From: JBGOTP01 sp963717075 | Lineage (GTDB): Bacteria > Acidobacteriota > Vicinamibacteria > Vicinamibacterales > CAVVIG01 | Direction: 5' to 3' | Assembly (NCBI GenBank): GCA_963717075.1 | Contig: CAVQVI010000006.1 | Location: 248,001-312,000, forward strand | Length of the DNA: 64,000 nt | Part shown: piece after piece, positions 25,506-34,380 of the stretch | Layout: every line of letters begins with the position of its first letter | How positions within the stretch are numbered: the stretch's first letter is position 1 | Notes under the pieces: model-generated | Databases searched by the model: none | What the model saw: the letters and a program-made list of their open reading frames with translations, nothing else | What the model was told of the DNA's origin: nothing | Position numbers and translations under genes: made by a program

Positions 25506-27862
25506 TTCTCCCCGGCCTGCTTGTCGTTTTTTGTCCGTTTTCCGATGCCGAACAGTTTCGACCAGAAGCGGCGCTTCTCTTTAGCCACGGGCGGGTCGGC
25601 GATGGTACTCGGGGGCGCGACGACGAGGGTGGCGGACACATCCGGAGGGGCTGCGCCAGCAACCGGGGGCTTGCTCACATCGTCGATCTTCACCGGCGGC
25701 GGTATCTCGTGAAAGAGTGCGGCCACCGTGCCAAAGATGCCCCGCGGGCGGTGCAGGGCGCAGGTGTCCCTCGGCTGGGTGCCGTCAGCGAAGTACTCCA
25801 GGTAGGTCATCGACTGCGTGCCCTTGCGACCCTGCTCGTCGATGACCTGAACGGTCTCACATCCTTCCGTTGCCAGCTTGCCAGTGAGACGGCACACCCT
25901 TGCTGCGACAATGCCAGAAGGCGGCGTGAACCATGCCGGCCGTGCGCCTTTCGTGGCCGCTTTCATGAACGACGTCCAGAGAGGCACGGCGATGTCGGCG
26001 GCAAAGCCATTCGGCAGGATCGTCCGAGGCTGATCGAAACCGACCCAGACGCCGGCAAGGAGCGAGGGCGTGAAGCCGACGAACCACGCGTCGTGGAAAT
26101 CGTTCGTCGTACCGGTCTTGCCTGCTGCCGGCAGCGTGAACCCCAGACGCCGCACGCCGGCGCCGGTGCCCGCATCCACGACATCGGCCATCATGCTGGC
26201 CATGAGGTAGGCGGTCGTTGCGCTCAGGGCTCGGCTCGATACCGGTGGCGCGGCGTACAGCAGCATGCCGCTTCGATCCTCCACGCGACGGATCAACATC
26301 GGGCGCGACACGTTGCCGCGGTTCGCAAAGGCACCATAGGCGGCCGTCAGCGACTGCAGCGTCACCTCACCGGAACCCAGCGCAAGCGATGGCACACCGG
26401 GCACGTCGCCCACACCGAGCATCTTGGCGTACCAGACCGCCGCCGGAATTCCGACTTGTCCCAACAGCCGCACCGCGGCCCGGTTGCTGGACGTTCGGAG
26501 CGCGGCTCGCAAGCTCATCGCCTCGGCGCTCGCGTGACCCTCCTCGGGCGTCCAGGCGCCTTGCAGCGTGTCGATGGGATCGTTCAGATGATCGAGCATC
26601 GAGGCCGGCGTGTAGCCAGCTTCGAGCGCAGCGGCGTAAATGAGCGGTTTGAATGCCGATCCTGGTTGCCGCTTCGCCTGGACCGCGCGATTGAAGTGAC
26701 TCTCGCTGAAGCTGCGCCCGCCGACCATGGCGCGCACTTCACCCGTCGCCGGGTCCATCGCAATCAACGCGGCCTGCAGTACGTCGGCATCGGCGGGGCG
26801 GACCTTCTGAGGTCCGCCGTGCAAACGCTTGTCGAGGTCGCTCAACTGCCTGGCAACGACTGCCTCGGCCGCTTGCTGCATGGCGGTGTCGATAGTGGAG
26901 AAGACGCGCAGGCCACCTTGGTAGACCCGTTCCCATCCGAAGCGCTGAACCAACTCGATCCGGACCTGTTCCTTGAAATACTGTCCAAAGGGTTCGTCGA
27001 CGTGAAATCCGTCCTTCAGGACCACGCTCGACGCGCGAGCGGATTTCCACGTGACGCGATCGATGGCGCCGTTCTCCAGCATGGCTTGCAGCACGACGTC
27101 CCGTCGATTCTTCGCCCGCGACAGGTTCACCGTCGGCGAGTGGCGCGACGGCGACTGCACAAGGCCCGCAATGAGCGCCGCCTCTTCGACCGACAGCTCC
27201 GACGCGTGCTTGCCGAAGTATCCGCGGGCCGCGGCCTCGGCCCCATACAGGCCGTCACCGAAGTAGACCTTGTTCAGATAGAGCTCGAGGATGCGCGGCT
27301 TCGAGTACGTCCGCTCGATGCGACGCGCAAGAATCAGCTCTTGAATCTTTCGGCGGTAGGTCTTGTCGGTGCTCAGGAAACTCTGACGCGCCAATTGTTG
27401 CGTGATCGTGCTGCCGCCCTGCGCCGCCCGGCCGCTGAACGTGTTCCCGATCGCTGCGGACGCGATGCGGATCAGGTCAAATCCGTGATGGTCGAAGAAG
27501 CGCCGGTCTTCGATGGCCACGATCGCCTGAATCAAGTGCGGCGACACGCCGCCGAGCGGCACGTCGATGCGCTGCTCCTTGAAGATCGTGAACGCGATTT
27601 GGTCGGCGCGATCGTAGACGGTGGTGGCCTGGTCCATGTCGCCCATGCGCTCAATGGCGGCACGCGTGGGGAGCTCACGGACAAGACGGGACAGGAACCA
27701 GACGCTGCTGCCAAGAAGCAGCCCGAAGATGGCGCCGACCGCGGCGAGCCCCACTCCGACTGCGCGCGCGTGGCGGCGTCGGACACCCCTCCATTGTCCC
27801 TGGAGCCGCCGCAGAAACACCGGAATGCCGGACAGGGGCAGCACGAGTTCCCATTTCTGCAA
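25502..27862 (-). CDS. mrcA: Bifunctional class A penicillin-binding protein (PBP1A type)
   Basis: 786 residues. A membrane anchor spans about 34-58. The GT51 glycosyltransferase domain follows with AIEDRRFFDHHG (catalytic E118), GGSTITQQLARQ and RRIERTYSKPRILELYLN. The transpeptidase domain has SxxK at S402-K405 (PGSAFKPLIY), SSN at 458-460 and KTGTT at 582. A C-terminal extension includes a Pro-rich stretch and a basic end (KRRFWSKLFGIGKRTK). It polymerises and cross-links peptidoglycan on the outer face of the inner membrane. The frame is intact, and all catalytic motifs are present. It is the first gene of the minus-strand housekeeping run. Confidence 0.95.
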   Translation of the reverse strand: MQKWELVLPLSGIPVFLRRLQGQWRGVRRRHARAVGVGLAAVGAIFGLLLGSSVWFLSRLVRELPTRAAIERMGDMDQATTVYDRADQIAFTIFKEQRIDVPLGGVSPHLIQAIVAIEDRRFFDHHGFDLIRIASAAIGNTFSGRAAQGGSTITQQLARQSFLSTDKTYRRKIQELILARRIERTYSKPRILELYLNKVYFGDGLYGAEAAARGYFGKHASELSVEEAALIAGLVQSPSRHSPTVNLSRAKNRRDVVLQAMLENGAIDRVTWKSARASSVVLKDGFHVDEPFGQYFKEQVRIELVQRFGWERVYQGGLRVFSTIDTAMQQAAEAVVARQLSDLDKRLHGGPQKVRPADADVLQAALIAMDPATGEVRAMVGGRSFSESHFNRAVQAKRQPGSAFKPLIYAAALEAGYTPASMLDHLNDPIDTLQGAWTPEEGHASAEAMSLRAALRTSSNRAAVRLLGQVGIPAAVWYAKMLGVGDVPGVPSLALGSGEVTLQSLTAAYGAFANRGNVSRPMLIRRVEDRSGMLLYAAPPVSSRALSATTAYLMASMMADVVDAGTGAGVRRLGFTLPAAGKTGTTNDFHDAWFVGFTPSLLAGVWVGFDQPRTILPNGFAADIAVPLWTSFMKAATKGARPAWFTPPSGIVAARVCRLTGKLATEGCETVQVIDEQGRKGTQSMTYLEYFADGTQPRDTCALHRPRGIFGTVAALFHEIPPPVKIDDVSKPPVAGAAPPDVSATLVVAPPSTIADPPVAKEKRRFWSKLFGIGKRTKNDKQAGEK

Positions 27863-28374
27863 CTAAGAGGCCAGCCTCAGCCGGTTGATTCACGACGTGT
27901 TTGGACCCGACGTCGCGTGTACGGGGGGGGGCGGCGTCTCCGGGCGTGTAGCCCAAGGGGCCCGCTGTATTGCTTTGCTTCACAGTTTCTCCCGACTCAC
28001 CCAAAACGTCAGTACTCATTCGTTCTTGACGCCTGTTCCGGACCTCGGACAATCGGCCCCAAGCCGGACCGCCACACGCCGCTGCCCTTCATGCTGACCT
28101 ACATCGTCCATAAAGCTCGCCGCAGTTCAGGAGCGTCCTCGAGGCGCCGGGACCGCGGAGGTTTGGAGGTCATCGCGTGGATCCTGCCCGAGCTGAGGTT
28201 GTGGATACTCTTGGGCGAATGGCTGCAGACCTTGGGTGGGCTCGAGGCTGAACTGAGTTCTGCGTCTCGGGAAGACGCTCCTGATGCCGGACGAGATCGG
28301 CGCCCGTGCGTCGACCCGCCCGGCCTCGGTGGGCCTATCTCTTGCTGGGCTGTATCCTCTGAAGGAGGTCCACG
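27863..28374. other. Intergenic region, no gene seen
   Basis: About 510 bases between the divergent PBP1A and beta-barrel genes. I see no protein-like reading frame. A run of eight or nine G near 27920 is the longest homopolymer in the area. Promoters for both flanking genes should lie here, and the last bases provide the strong ribosome site AAGGAGGT for the gene at 28375. Confidence 0.5.
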
Positions 28375-28821
28375 TTGAGAGCACTCTCGATCAGTGTGCT
28401 GCTCGTCACTCTGCTAACCATCGGCGCCGCTCCAGCCAGCGCTCAAGGCATCGGTGTACGGGCGGGGGTCAGTGGAGATCCCGATCAGTTCTACGCGGGA
28501 TTGCACTATGAAACCAAGGAGCTCATCGATCGACTGCGGTTCCGGCCGAACATCGAGCTCGGCGTCGGCGACGACGTGACGCTCGTGGCGCTGAATTTCG
28601 AGTTCGCGTACCGATTCCCGCTCAATGGGAAGGTCTGGAACGTCTACCTCGGCGCGGGACCTGCGTTGAACATCTACGACAACCACGACACAGAGCTGCA
28701 GGGCGGATTCAACATCCTTGTCGGGCTCGCGCATCGCCGCGGTCTGTTCACAGAGTTGAAGGTGGGACTCGGCGACAGTCCTGGCGTCAAGTTCGGGGTC
28801 GGCTACCAGTTTCGCCCATGA
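28375..28821 (+). CDS. Small secreted outer-membrane beta-barrel-like protein
   Basis: TTG at 28375 is preceded by AAGGAGGT with five bases of spacing, which decides this start. 148 residues with a Sec signal peptide (LSISVLLVTLLTIGAAPASA, cleavage after ASA), then alternating beta strands with aromatic-Gly periodicity (FAYRFPLNGKVWNVYLGAGP, FTELKVGLGDSPGVKFGVGY). It ends in an aromatic residue near the C-terminus (YQFRP). This is the profile of a small porin-like or OmpW/OmpA-type barrel. No specific family is recognised. It stands alone between PBP1A and an IS remnant. Confidence 0.75.
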   Translation: MRALSISVLLVTLLTIGAAPASAQGIGVRAGVSGDPDQFYAGLHYETKELIDRLRFRPNIELGVGDDVTLVALNFEFAYRFPLNGKVWNVYLGAGPALNIYDNHDTELQGGFNILVGLAHRRGLFTELKVGLGDSPGVKFGVGYQFRP

Positions 28822-29048
28822 ATGAGAGTTTCGGCCTCGTGGCGGATGCGCTACCGGGCATTCACAACATAAGACTAAGAGCACGTTGCAGAATTAACGT
28901 CTGGCGGGGCCCGTCCTCGAAAGTCCTCGAACAGCCCCACCGAGCCACCCCACCGCGCAAACCACGCGCGGCGGGGACCCCGGAGTGCTCGGCGAAACGC
29001 ACTCGTCACGAGAGACGCCTCCGCGCTCGGCGGACTCCCCACCTGTTG

Positions 29049-29945
29049 TCAAGCACTGAGGGGCAGCGCCTGCTGGCCATGCTTCGCATCGAAGAGCTGC
29101 CCGTTTTTCAGCAACGCGAAGAGGACGCGCAGCAGTCGGTTCGCGACCGCCCGGAGCGCTGACGCGTACGTTTTGCCGCGCGCCCGCAGGGCTTGGTAGT
29201 ACGCCCGACTGACGGGATCGGTCCGCTTGGCGACGCTCGCCCAATAGAACGCCGCGTTCTTCAACCGCTGATTGCAGGCGCGTCGCATGGTGACCGTACA
29301 GCGCCCGCCGCTCTGGTGCGTCACGGGCGCGACGCCGCACTGCGCGCGCAGGATGTGGTACGCTCGCGCCGCCAGCGGCTGAGAAGCCTCGGCGAGCACC
29401 GTGGCGGCAATCCGCGTCCCGACCCCTGGCATGGAGAGGACAATCGCCACGTCGCGGTGCTCGCGCTGGTCCCCCGGCGCGGGCCCCTCCGCCTCGAGCG
29501 CTTCGAGCAGGCGCGCCATCTGCCGCTCACACTCGCGCCGCTGATTCACAAAATGAGCTCCAGGCGCGGCAGCAACAGCTGGATGTGCGCGCTGACGGCC
29601 TCGACGGTGCCCGGCGCGGTATACACGACCCGGCGCTGCACCACGTCCCGCACGTCCGCGGCCGTCAGCCGACGAATCCGATGGTCCTTGAGGAGCCGTG
29701 CGATCCGTCGCTCCGACAGGCGCGCCTGCTCGGCCGGCGTCGGCGCCGCGCGCCACAACGACCAGAACCACGCTTCATCGGCAGCCGGGGAAAGCGTCAA
29801 CACCTCGGGCGAAATCCGATGGATCAGATCCCGCAGCCGACTTGTCGCCTGCCCGATCTCCACGCGCAAGTCTTCGTCCATGTGCGTCCACTCGCGCAAC
29901 GCGATCACGTGCGGATGATCCGGCTGCACGCGGCGAAACGCGTGG
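29049..29945 (-). pseudogene. IS110-family transposase remnant, 5'-truncated and frameshifted
   Basis: The C-terminal Transposase_20 region is clear: IVLSMPGVGTRIAATVLAEA, YHILRAQCGVAPVTHQSGG, MRRACNQRLKNAAFYWA and YYQALRARGKTYASALRAVA. The helical middle part (VIALREWTHMDEDLRVEIG, LIHRISPEVLTL) is in another frame, joining near 29550. The N-terminal DEDD nuclease domain is missing, because sequence upstream of about 29945 no longer matches after the segment HAFRRVQPDHP. It therefore cannot be active. It marks an old insertion upstream of the sugar ABC operon. Confidence 0.85.
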
Positions 29946-30085
29946 GGGGAGAGCGTAGGATGGGGACGGCCCAGCGCTCGTGGCGACTGTGCTTGCGCTG
30001 CGGCGTGGCTCGGCTCAGTGCACTAATTTGTGAAATCTCGATCCACACTATCGTCAACTGATCAGTTCGAACACAAAGACAATCG

Positions 30086-31357
30086 ATGGATATTCTCAGG
30101 CGAACGGTGGCAGTGCTCGCGATCGGCGCGACAATCTGGACGGCCGGCTGCGTCAGGACGGACGAGGCGGTGCTCACCTTTTCTGGGAGCGCCGTCGGGC
30201 GCGAAGCCGACGTGATCCGCCGGCAGCTCGAACGCTTCGGGCGAGAACACCCATCGATCAAGGTGGCGCTGCGCGCCACGCCGGACGCGGCGGACCAGCG
30301 GCACCAGCTCTACGTGCAGTGGCTCAACGCGCGGGCAAGTGATCCCGACGTCCTGCAACTCGACGTCGTCTGGACACCTGAGTTCGCGGCGGCCGGGTGG
30401 ATCGCCAGCCTCGATCGGTTTCTCCCGTCCGTCGATCAGTTCTTTGCCGCCGCTGTCGCGGCCGATCGTTGGAACGGCGCGTTATACGCCTTGCCGTGGT
30501 TCATCGACGTCGGCATGTTGTACCGGCGAACCGATCTCGTGCCGCGTCCCCCGCGCGATCTGGCCGATCTCGAACAGCTTGCGAGAGGCGCGCGAGACCA
30601 ACGCGGCGTCCCGTTCGGAATCGTCTGGCAGGGGGCCCGCTATGAAGGGCTCGTGACGGTCTTCCTCGAGTACCTGGGCGCGTTCGGAGGTGCGATCCTC
30701 GACGATCACGGTCGGGTCGTCGTCGATTCCGAAGCGGCCGACAAGGCGTTGACGTACATGCGCGACAGTATCTATGTGGACGGTGTGGTGCCTCAAGCAG
30801 TGCTGACATGGCAGGAGGAGCAAACGCGGTTCGCATTTCAGGCGGGCCAGGCCGTCTTCATGCGGAATTGGCCGTACGCGTATGCGCTGTTGGACGATCC
30901 ATCGCAGTCGAGCGTCGCCGGCCGGTTTGCCGTGACGTCCATGCCAGCCGGTCCCGGCGGCACGCCGACCGCCGCGCTCGGGGGCTCGGCCTTAGCCATC
31001 AACGCGTTCAGCGAACAGCCGGCGGCGGCCTACCAACTCATCGACTATCTGCTGCAGCCCGAACAGATGATTGAGCGGGCACGTGTGGCCGGCCAGTTCC
31101 CGACGCGGCCGTCGCTCTACGAGACCCCTGCTCTTGCTGACGCGTTGACGATGCCGCCCGCCGACGCCTTGAAGGTCATCGAACGGGCGGTGCCGCGCCC
31201 AGTCACGCCGGTCTACACGGCACTGTCGGAGATTCTGCAAATCTCCCTGCATCGGGCGCTAACACATCAGGAGGAGCCGCGCCCGGCGCTCCGGGAGGCG
31301 GCGGCGGCGATGCGCGCGTTGCTCGCGAAGGTGAAGCTGGACCCGCCGGCGTCATGA
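30086..31357 (+). CDS. ABC transporter sugar-binding lipoprotein (trehalose/maltose type)
   Basis: 423 residues with a lipoprotein signal peptide (VLAIGATIWTAGC, lipobox Cys at about 22), then an SBP_bac family-1 fold: LERFGREHPSIKVALRATPD, DVLQLDVVWTPEFAAAGW, ALPWFIDVGMLYRRTDLV, FAFQAGQAVFMRNWPYAY, ALGGSALAINAFSEQP and QFPTRPSLYETP. It captures an alpha-glucoside in the periplasm for the permeases that follow. Its stop overlaps the next start (ATGA at 31354). The trehalose synthase and MalQ downstream make trehalose or maltose the likely substrate, as in LpqY-SugABC and ThuE systems. Confidence 0.92.
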   Translation: MDILRRTVAVLAIGATIWTAGCVRTDEAVLTFSGSAVGREADVIRRQLERFGREHPSIKVALRATPDAADQRHQLYVQWLNARASDPDVLQLDVVWTPEFAAAGWIASLDRFLPSVDQFFAAAVAADRWNGALYALPWFIDVGMLYRRTDLVPRPPRDLADLEQLARGARDQRGVPFGIVWQGARYEGLVTVFLEYLGAFGGAILDDHGRVVVDSEAADKALTYMRDSIYVDGVVPQAVLTWQEEQTRFAFQAGQAVFMRNWPYAYALLDDPSQSSVAGRFAVTSMPAGPGGTPTAALGGSALAINAFSEQPAAAYQLIDYLLQPEQMIERARVAGQFPTRPSLYETPALADALTMPPADALKVIERAVPRPVTPVYTALSEILQISLHRALTHQEEPRPALREAAAAMRALLAKVKLDPPAS

Positions 31358-32277
31358 CGCCTCCGCAACACCAGCGCGGCAGCGCGTCGTGGCGCCGAGG
31401 CGAGGCGCATCTCGGGTGGGCGCTCGCGATGCCCGCGCTCAGCGTTATCGGACTGGTCGCTCTCTTTCCAATCCTCTGGACGGTCTGGGAATCGTTGCAC
31501 TTGCACGATCTGCGCATGCCCTGGCTCGGCCGCCCCTTTGTGGGCGCGGCCAACTACGTCGAGGCGATGACGGATCCGCGGTTCTGGAGCGCGTTGGCCC
31601 ACACCGTCGCGTTCGTCGCGATCACGGTCACCTTCGAGCTCGTCGCTGGCCTGGTCCTGGCGCTCGCCCTCGACCGCATGTCTCGCGCGCGAGGGCTCGT
31701 CCGCACGGCCATCCTGCTACCGTGGGCGATCCCAACGGTAGTCGCGGCCATCGTCTGGCGTTTCATGTTCGAGAGCCCCGCCGGCATCGTCACGGCCGTC
31801 CTTACGCGGCTAGGCGCCACGCCGCCGACGTGGTTCGCCGACGCGCTCGCCGCCTGGGTTCCGATTGTGCTTGCCGACAGCTGGAAGACGACTCCGTTTG
31901 TCGCGCTCTTGCTGCTTGCCGGATTGCAGAACATCGATCGGTCGCTGTACGAAGCGGCCGACATCGACGGGGCTGGACCGTGGCGGCAGTTCACCGACGT
32001 GACGCTGCCAATGCTCAGACCGGCGCTCCTGGTGGCGTTTCTCTTCCGAACGCTCGACGCCTTCCGCGTGTTCGACGTCGTGTACGTCATTACCGGCGGC
32101 GGACCGGGCACAGCGACCGAACCGATCGCGTTGTACACATTCAGCACGCTGCTGCAGAATCTCCGGTTCGGCTACGGGTCGGCGCTCTCAGTGATTGTCT
32201 TCGCGGTGGCGTTCGTCTTGGCGCTCGCCAGCATTCGCGCATTTGGCGGGAACGCCTTTCAGGAGCGCTCGGCATGA
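31354..32277 (+). CDS. ABC sugar transporter permease 1 (MalF/SugA type)
   Basis: 307 residues, six predicted membrane segments beginning ALAMPALSVIGLVALFPILW. The cytoplasmic EAA loop reads YEAADIDGAGPWRQFTDVTL, the coupling site for the ATPase, and is close to consensus. ATG 31354 overlaps the binding-protein stop, and its own stop overlaps the next permease (ATGATG at 32274). It forms the transmembrane pore with the second permease. Intact frame, usual length. Confidence 0.94.
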   Translation: MTPPQHQRGSASWRRGEAHLGWALAMPALSVIGLVALFPILWTVWESLHLHDLRMPWLGRPFVGAANYVEAMTDPRFWSALAHTVAFVAITVTFELVAGLVLALALDRMSRARGLVRTAILLPWAIPTVVAAIVWRFMFESPAGIVTAVLTRLGATPPTWFADALAAWVPIVLADSWKTTPFVALLLLAGLQNIDRSLYEAADIDGAGPWRQFTDVTLPMLRPALLVAFLFRTLDAFRVFDVVYVITGGGPGTATEPIALYTFSTLLQNLRFGYGSALSVIVFAVAFVLALASIRAFGGNAFQERSA

Positions 32278-33086
32278 TGTCGCGCGGACGGGCTCTCGTG
32301 GGGGGACTGCTTGTGGCGGCCATCATCTTCCCGCTGTACTGGGCCGTGACCGCCTCCTTCACGCCCGAAAGCCGGTTGTTCGCGTCGCCGACGCTCGTGC
32401 CACGCGCGCTGGTGCTCGATCATTACCGCGCGCTGTTCGGCGGCCACGACTTCTGGACGCCCATTCGCAACTCCTTGATCGTCGCCGGCGCCACGACCGT
32501 TGTCTCGGTCCTCCTTGGAGCGGTCTGCGCGTACGCTCTGGCGCGCCTCCAATTTCGGGGAAAGGCACCGGCGCTCGCATTCGTGCTTGCCGTGTCCATG
32601 TTCCCCCAGATCTCGATCATCTCGCCGCTGTATCTGCTGCTGCGCGAGCTCCGGCTCCTCAACACGTATGCCGGTCTCGTCCTGCCGTATCTCACCTTTG
32701 CGATGCCGCTCGTCATCTGGCTGCTCGTCGGATTCTTCCGCCAGCTGCCACCGGAACTGGAGGAAGCGGGTCTGATGGACGGCGCCGGGCGCCTTCGAAT
32801 TTTGTGGGAGATCATCCTGCCTCTCTCGGGGCCCGGCCTCGCGACCACCGCCATCCTGACGTTTCTCTACAGCTGGAACGAGTTCCTGTTCGCCCTGTCG
32901 TTCACGCTGGGGCCCGAGCGGTACACCGTGCCTGTTGCCATCACCTTGTTCCGTGGACAGTACCAGGTGCCGTGGGGCCAAATTCTGGCCGCAGCCGTCG
33001 TGGCGACGGCCCCAGTGGCGGCGATCGTGCTCCTCGCCCAACGCCGCATCATCGCTGGTCTCACATCCGGCGCGGTGAAGGGCTGA
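32274..33086 (+). CDS. ABC sugar transporter permease 2 (MalG/SugB type)
   Basis: 270 residues from ATG 32274 (ATG 32277 also possible). Six membrane segments (GGLLVAAIIFPLYWAVTASF at the start) and the EAA motif ELEEAGLMDGAGRLRILWEI. The segment FLYSWNEFLFALSF is typical of MalG-like permeases. It lies between permease 1 and the ATPase with overlap on one side and one base on the other, consistent with co-translation and fixed stoichiometry. Confidence 0.94.
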   Translation: MMSRGRALVGGLLVAAIIFPLYWAVTASFTPESRLFASPTLVPRALVLDHYRALFGGHDFWTPIRNSLIVAGATTVVSVLLGAVCAYALARLQFRGKAPALAFVLAVSMFPQISIISPLYLLLRELRLLNTYAGLVLPYLTFAMPLVIWLLVGFFRQLPPELEEAGLMDGAGRLRILWEIILPLSGPGLATTAILTFLYSWNEFLFALSFTLGPERYTVPVAITLFRGQYQVPWGQILAAAVVATAPVAAIVLLAQRRIIAGLTSGAVKG

Positions 33087-33087
33087 C

Positions 33088-34188
33088 GTGGCGTCAATCA
33101 CGCTGCAGCAGGTCAGTAAGGTCTATGCCAACGGCCAGGCGGCCGTGCGTGATTTCACGCTGGAGATCGCCAACGGCTGTCTGCTCGTCCTGCTCGGGCC
33201 GTCCGGCAGCGGCAAGAGCACCGTGCTTCGCCTCATTGCCGGGCTCGAGACGCCCACCACCGGGCACATTCTCATCGACGGTCGCGACGTCACCCACGTG
33301 CCGCCGCAACGCCGCGACCTTGCGATGGTGTTTCAGAGCTATGCGTTGTACCCGCACAAGAGCGTGCGCGAGAACCTGGCGTTCGGAATCCGGGTCCGCC
33401 ACGTCGCCGCGGCCCAAATCGACGCGCGTGTGCAGGCGACGGCTGAGGCGCTGGGGATCGAGACGCTGCTCGATCGCAAGCCTGCGCAACTCTCGGGCGG
33501 CCAACGGCAGCGCGTGGCGCTCGGCCGCGCGATCGTCCGCGAGCCACAAGCGTTTCTGTTCGACGAGCCGCTCTCGAATCTCGATCCGATCCTGCGGGTC
33601 GCCACACGCGCCGAGCTGGCACTGCTGCACCGGCGCCTGGCCGCGACGACGGTCTATGTCACGCACGATCAGGAGGAGGCGATGACGCTCGGCACACGCG
33701 TCGCGGTCATGCGCGATGGGCTCCTCGAGCAAGTGGCGCCGCCGCTGGAGGTGTTTCGACGGCCGGCGAATGTGTTTGTGGCCGGATTCGTCGGGTCGCC
33801 GGCCATGAACCTGTGGCCATGCACGTACAATCGGGCCGGCGACGGGCTGCAAGTCGTCTCTCCATCCACCTCGATCACCCTGAAAGGCATTGATGTCGCT
33901 CCGTCGGATACCAGCGACATCCGGGTCGGCGTGCGTCCGCACGACATCGACCTGGTTCCCAAGGGCGAAGCCGATGGCGTCGGGCGGGTCGAGATCGTCG
34001 AGCCTCTTGGTCCCGCGACGTTGATCCACCTCCGCGTCGATGGTCTGCCCAAGGAGTTCGTTCGTGTGGTCGTGCCGGCGGATACGCAGATCGAAGTGAG
34101 CGATCAGGCGAGCTTCCGGGTGCGACGCGATCGCCTCCACGTCTTCGACGGCAAGACGGGACGGCGCCTCGTGGACAACCCTGTCTGA
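33088..34188 (+). CDS. ugpC: ABC sugar transporter ATP-binding protein (MalK/UgpC/SugC type)
   Basis: 366 residues. Walker A GPSGSGKST, Q-loop VFQSYALYPHKSV, signature LSGGQRQRVALGRAIV, Walker B FLFDEPLSNLD and switch His in YVTHDQEEAM. The C-terminal TOBE/OB region (from about 240) includes VGVRPHDIDLVP as in the MsmK/UgpC group, often able to energise several sugar transporters. The segment after the D-loop reads LDPILRVATRAEL where LDAKLR is usual. GTG 33088 starts two bases after the permease stop. The gene symbol marks the family group, not a proven substrate. Confidence 0.93.
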   Translation: MASITLQQVSKVYANGQAAVRDFTLEIANGCLLVLLGPSGSGKSTVLRLIAGLETPTTGHILIDGRDVTHVPPQRRDLAMVFQSYALYPHKSVRENLAFGIRVRHVAAAQIDARVQATAEALGIETLLDRKPAQLSGGQRQRVALGRAIVREPQAFLFDEPLSNLDPILRVATRAELALLHRRLAATTVYVTHDQEEAMTLGTRVAVMRDGLLEQVAPPLEVFRRPANVFVAGFVGSPAMNLWPCTYNRAGDGLQVVSPSTSITLKGIDVAPSDTSDIRVGVRPHDIDLVPKGEADGVGRVEIVEPLGPATLIHLRVDGLPKEFVRVVVPADTQIEVSDQASFRVRRDRLHVFDGKTGRRLVDNPV

Positions 34189-34380
34189 GGTGGCAAGCGC
34201 ACGCTCCGGTCGGAGAAGATAGGGCAGGATGAGTGCCCGGCTGAACGCCGCGGACGACGGGCCCAAACCGGTGCGCTGTACCTGCTCGGCGCGACGGTCA
34301 TGGAGAGGCTTGGATTGCGGTGTCAGGGCGAAGTATCGTGTCGATGCATGACGCCAATAACGCCCCGGGGTAACGCATCT

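Noticed and set aside
27918..27930. Poly-G tract as a phase-variation switch
   Set aside because: It lies in non-coding sequence more than 400 bases from the next start codon, and no gene depends on its length. It may be simply a sequencing-prone site.
24548..28378. A 1,276-codon open frame on the plus strand
   Set aside because: It lies antisense to holB and PBP1A, which have complete catalytic motifs on the minus strand. The plus-strand product is Arg/His/Gly-rich without domains, as expected for a GC-rich shadow frame.
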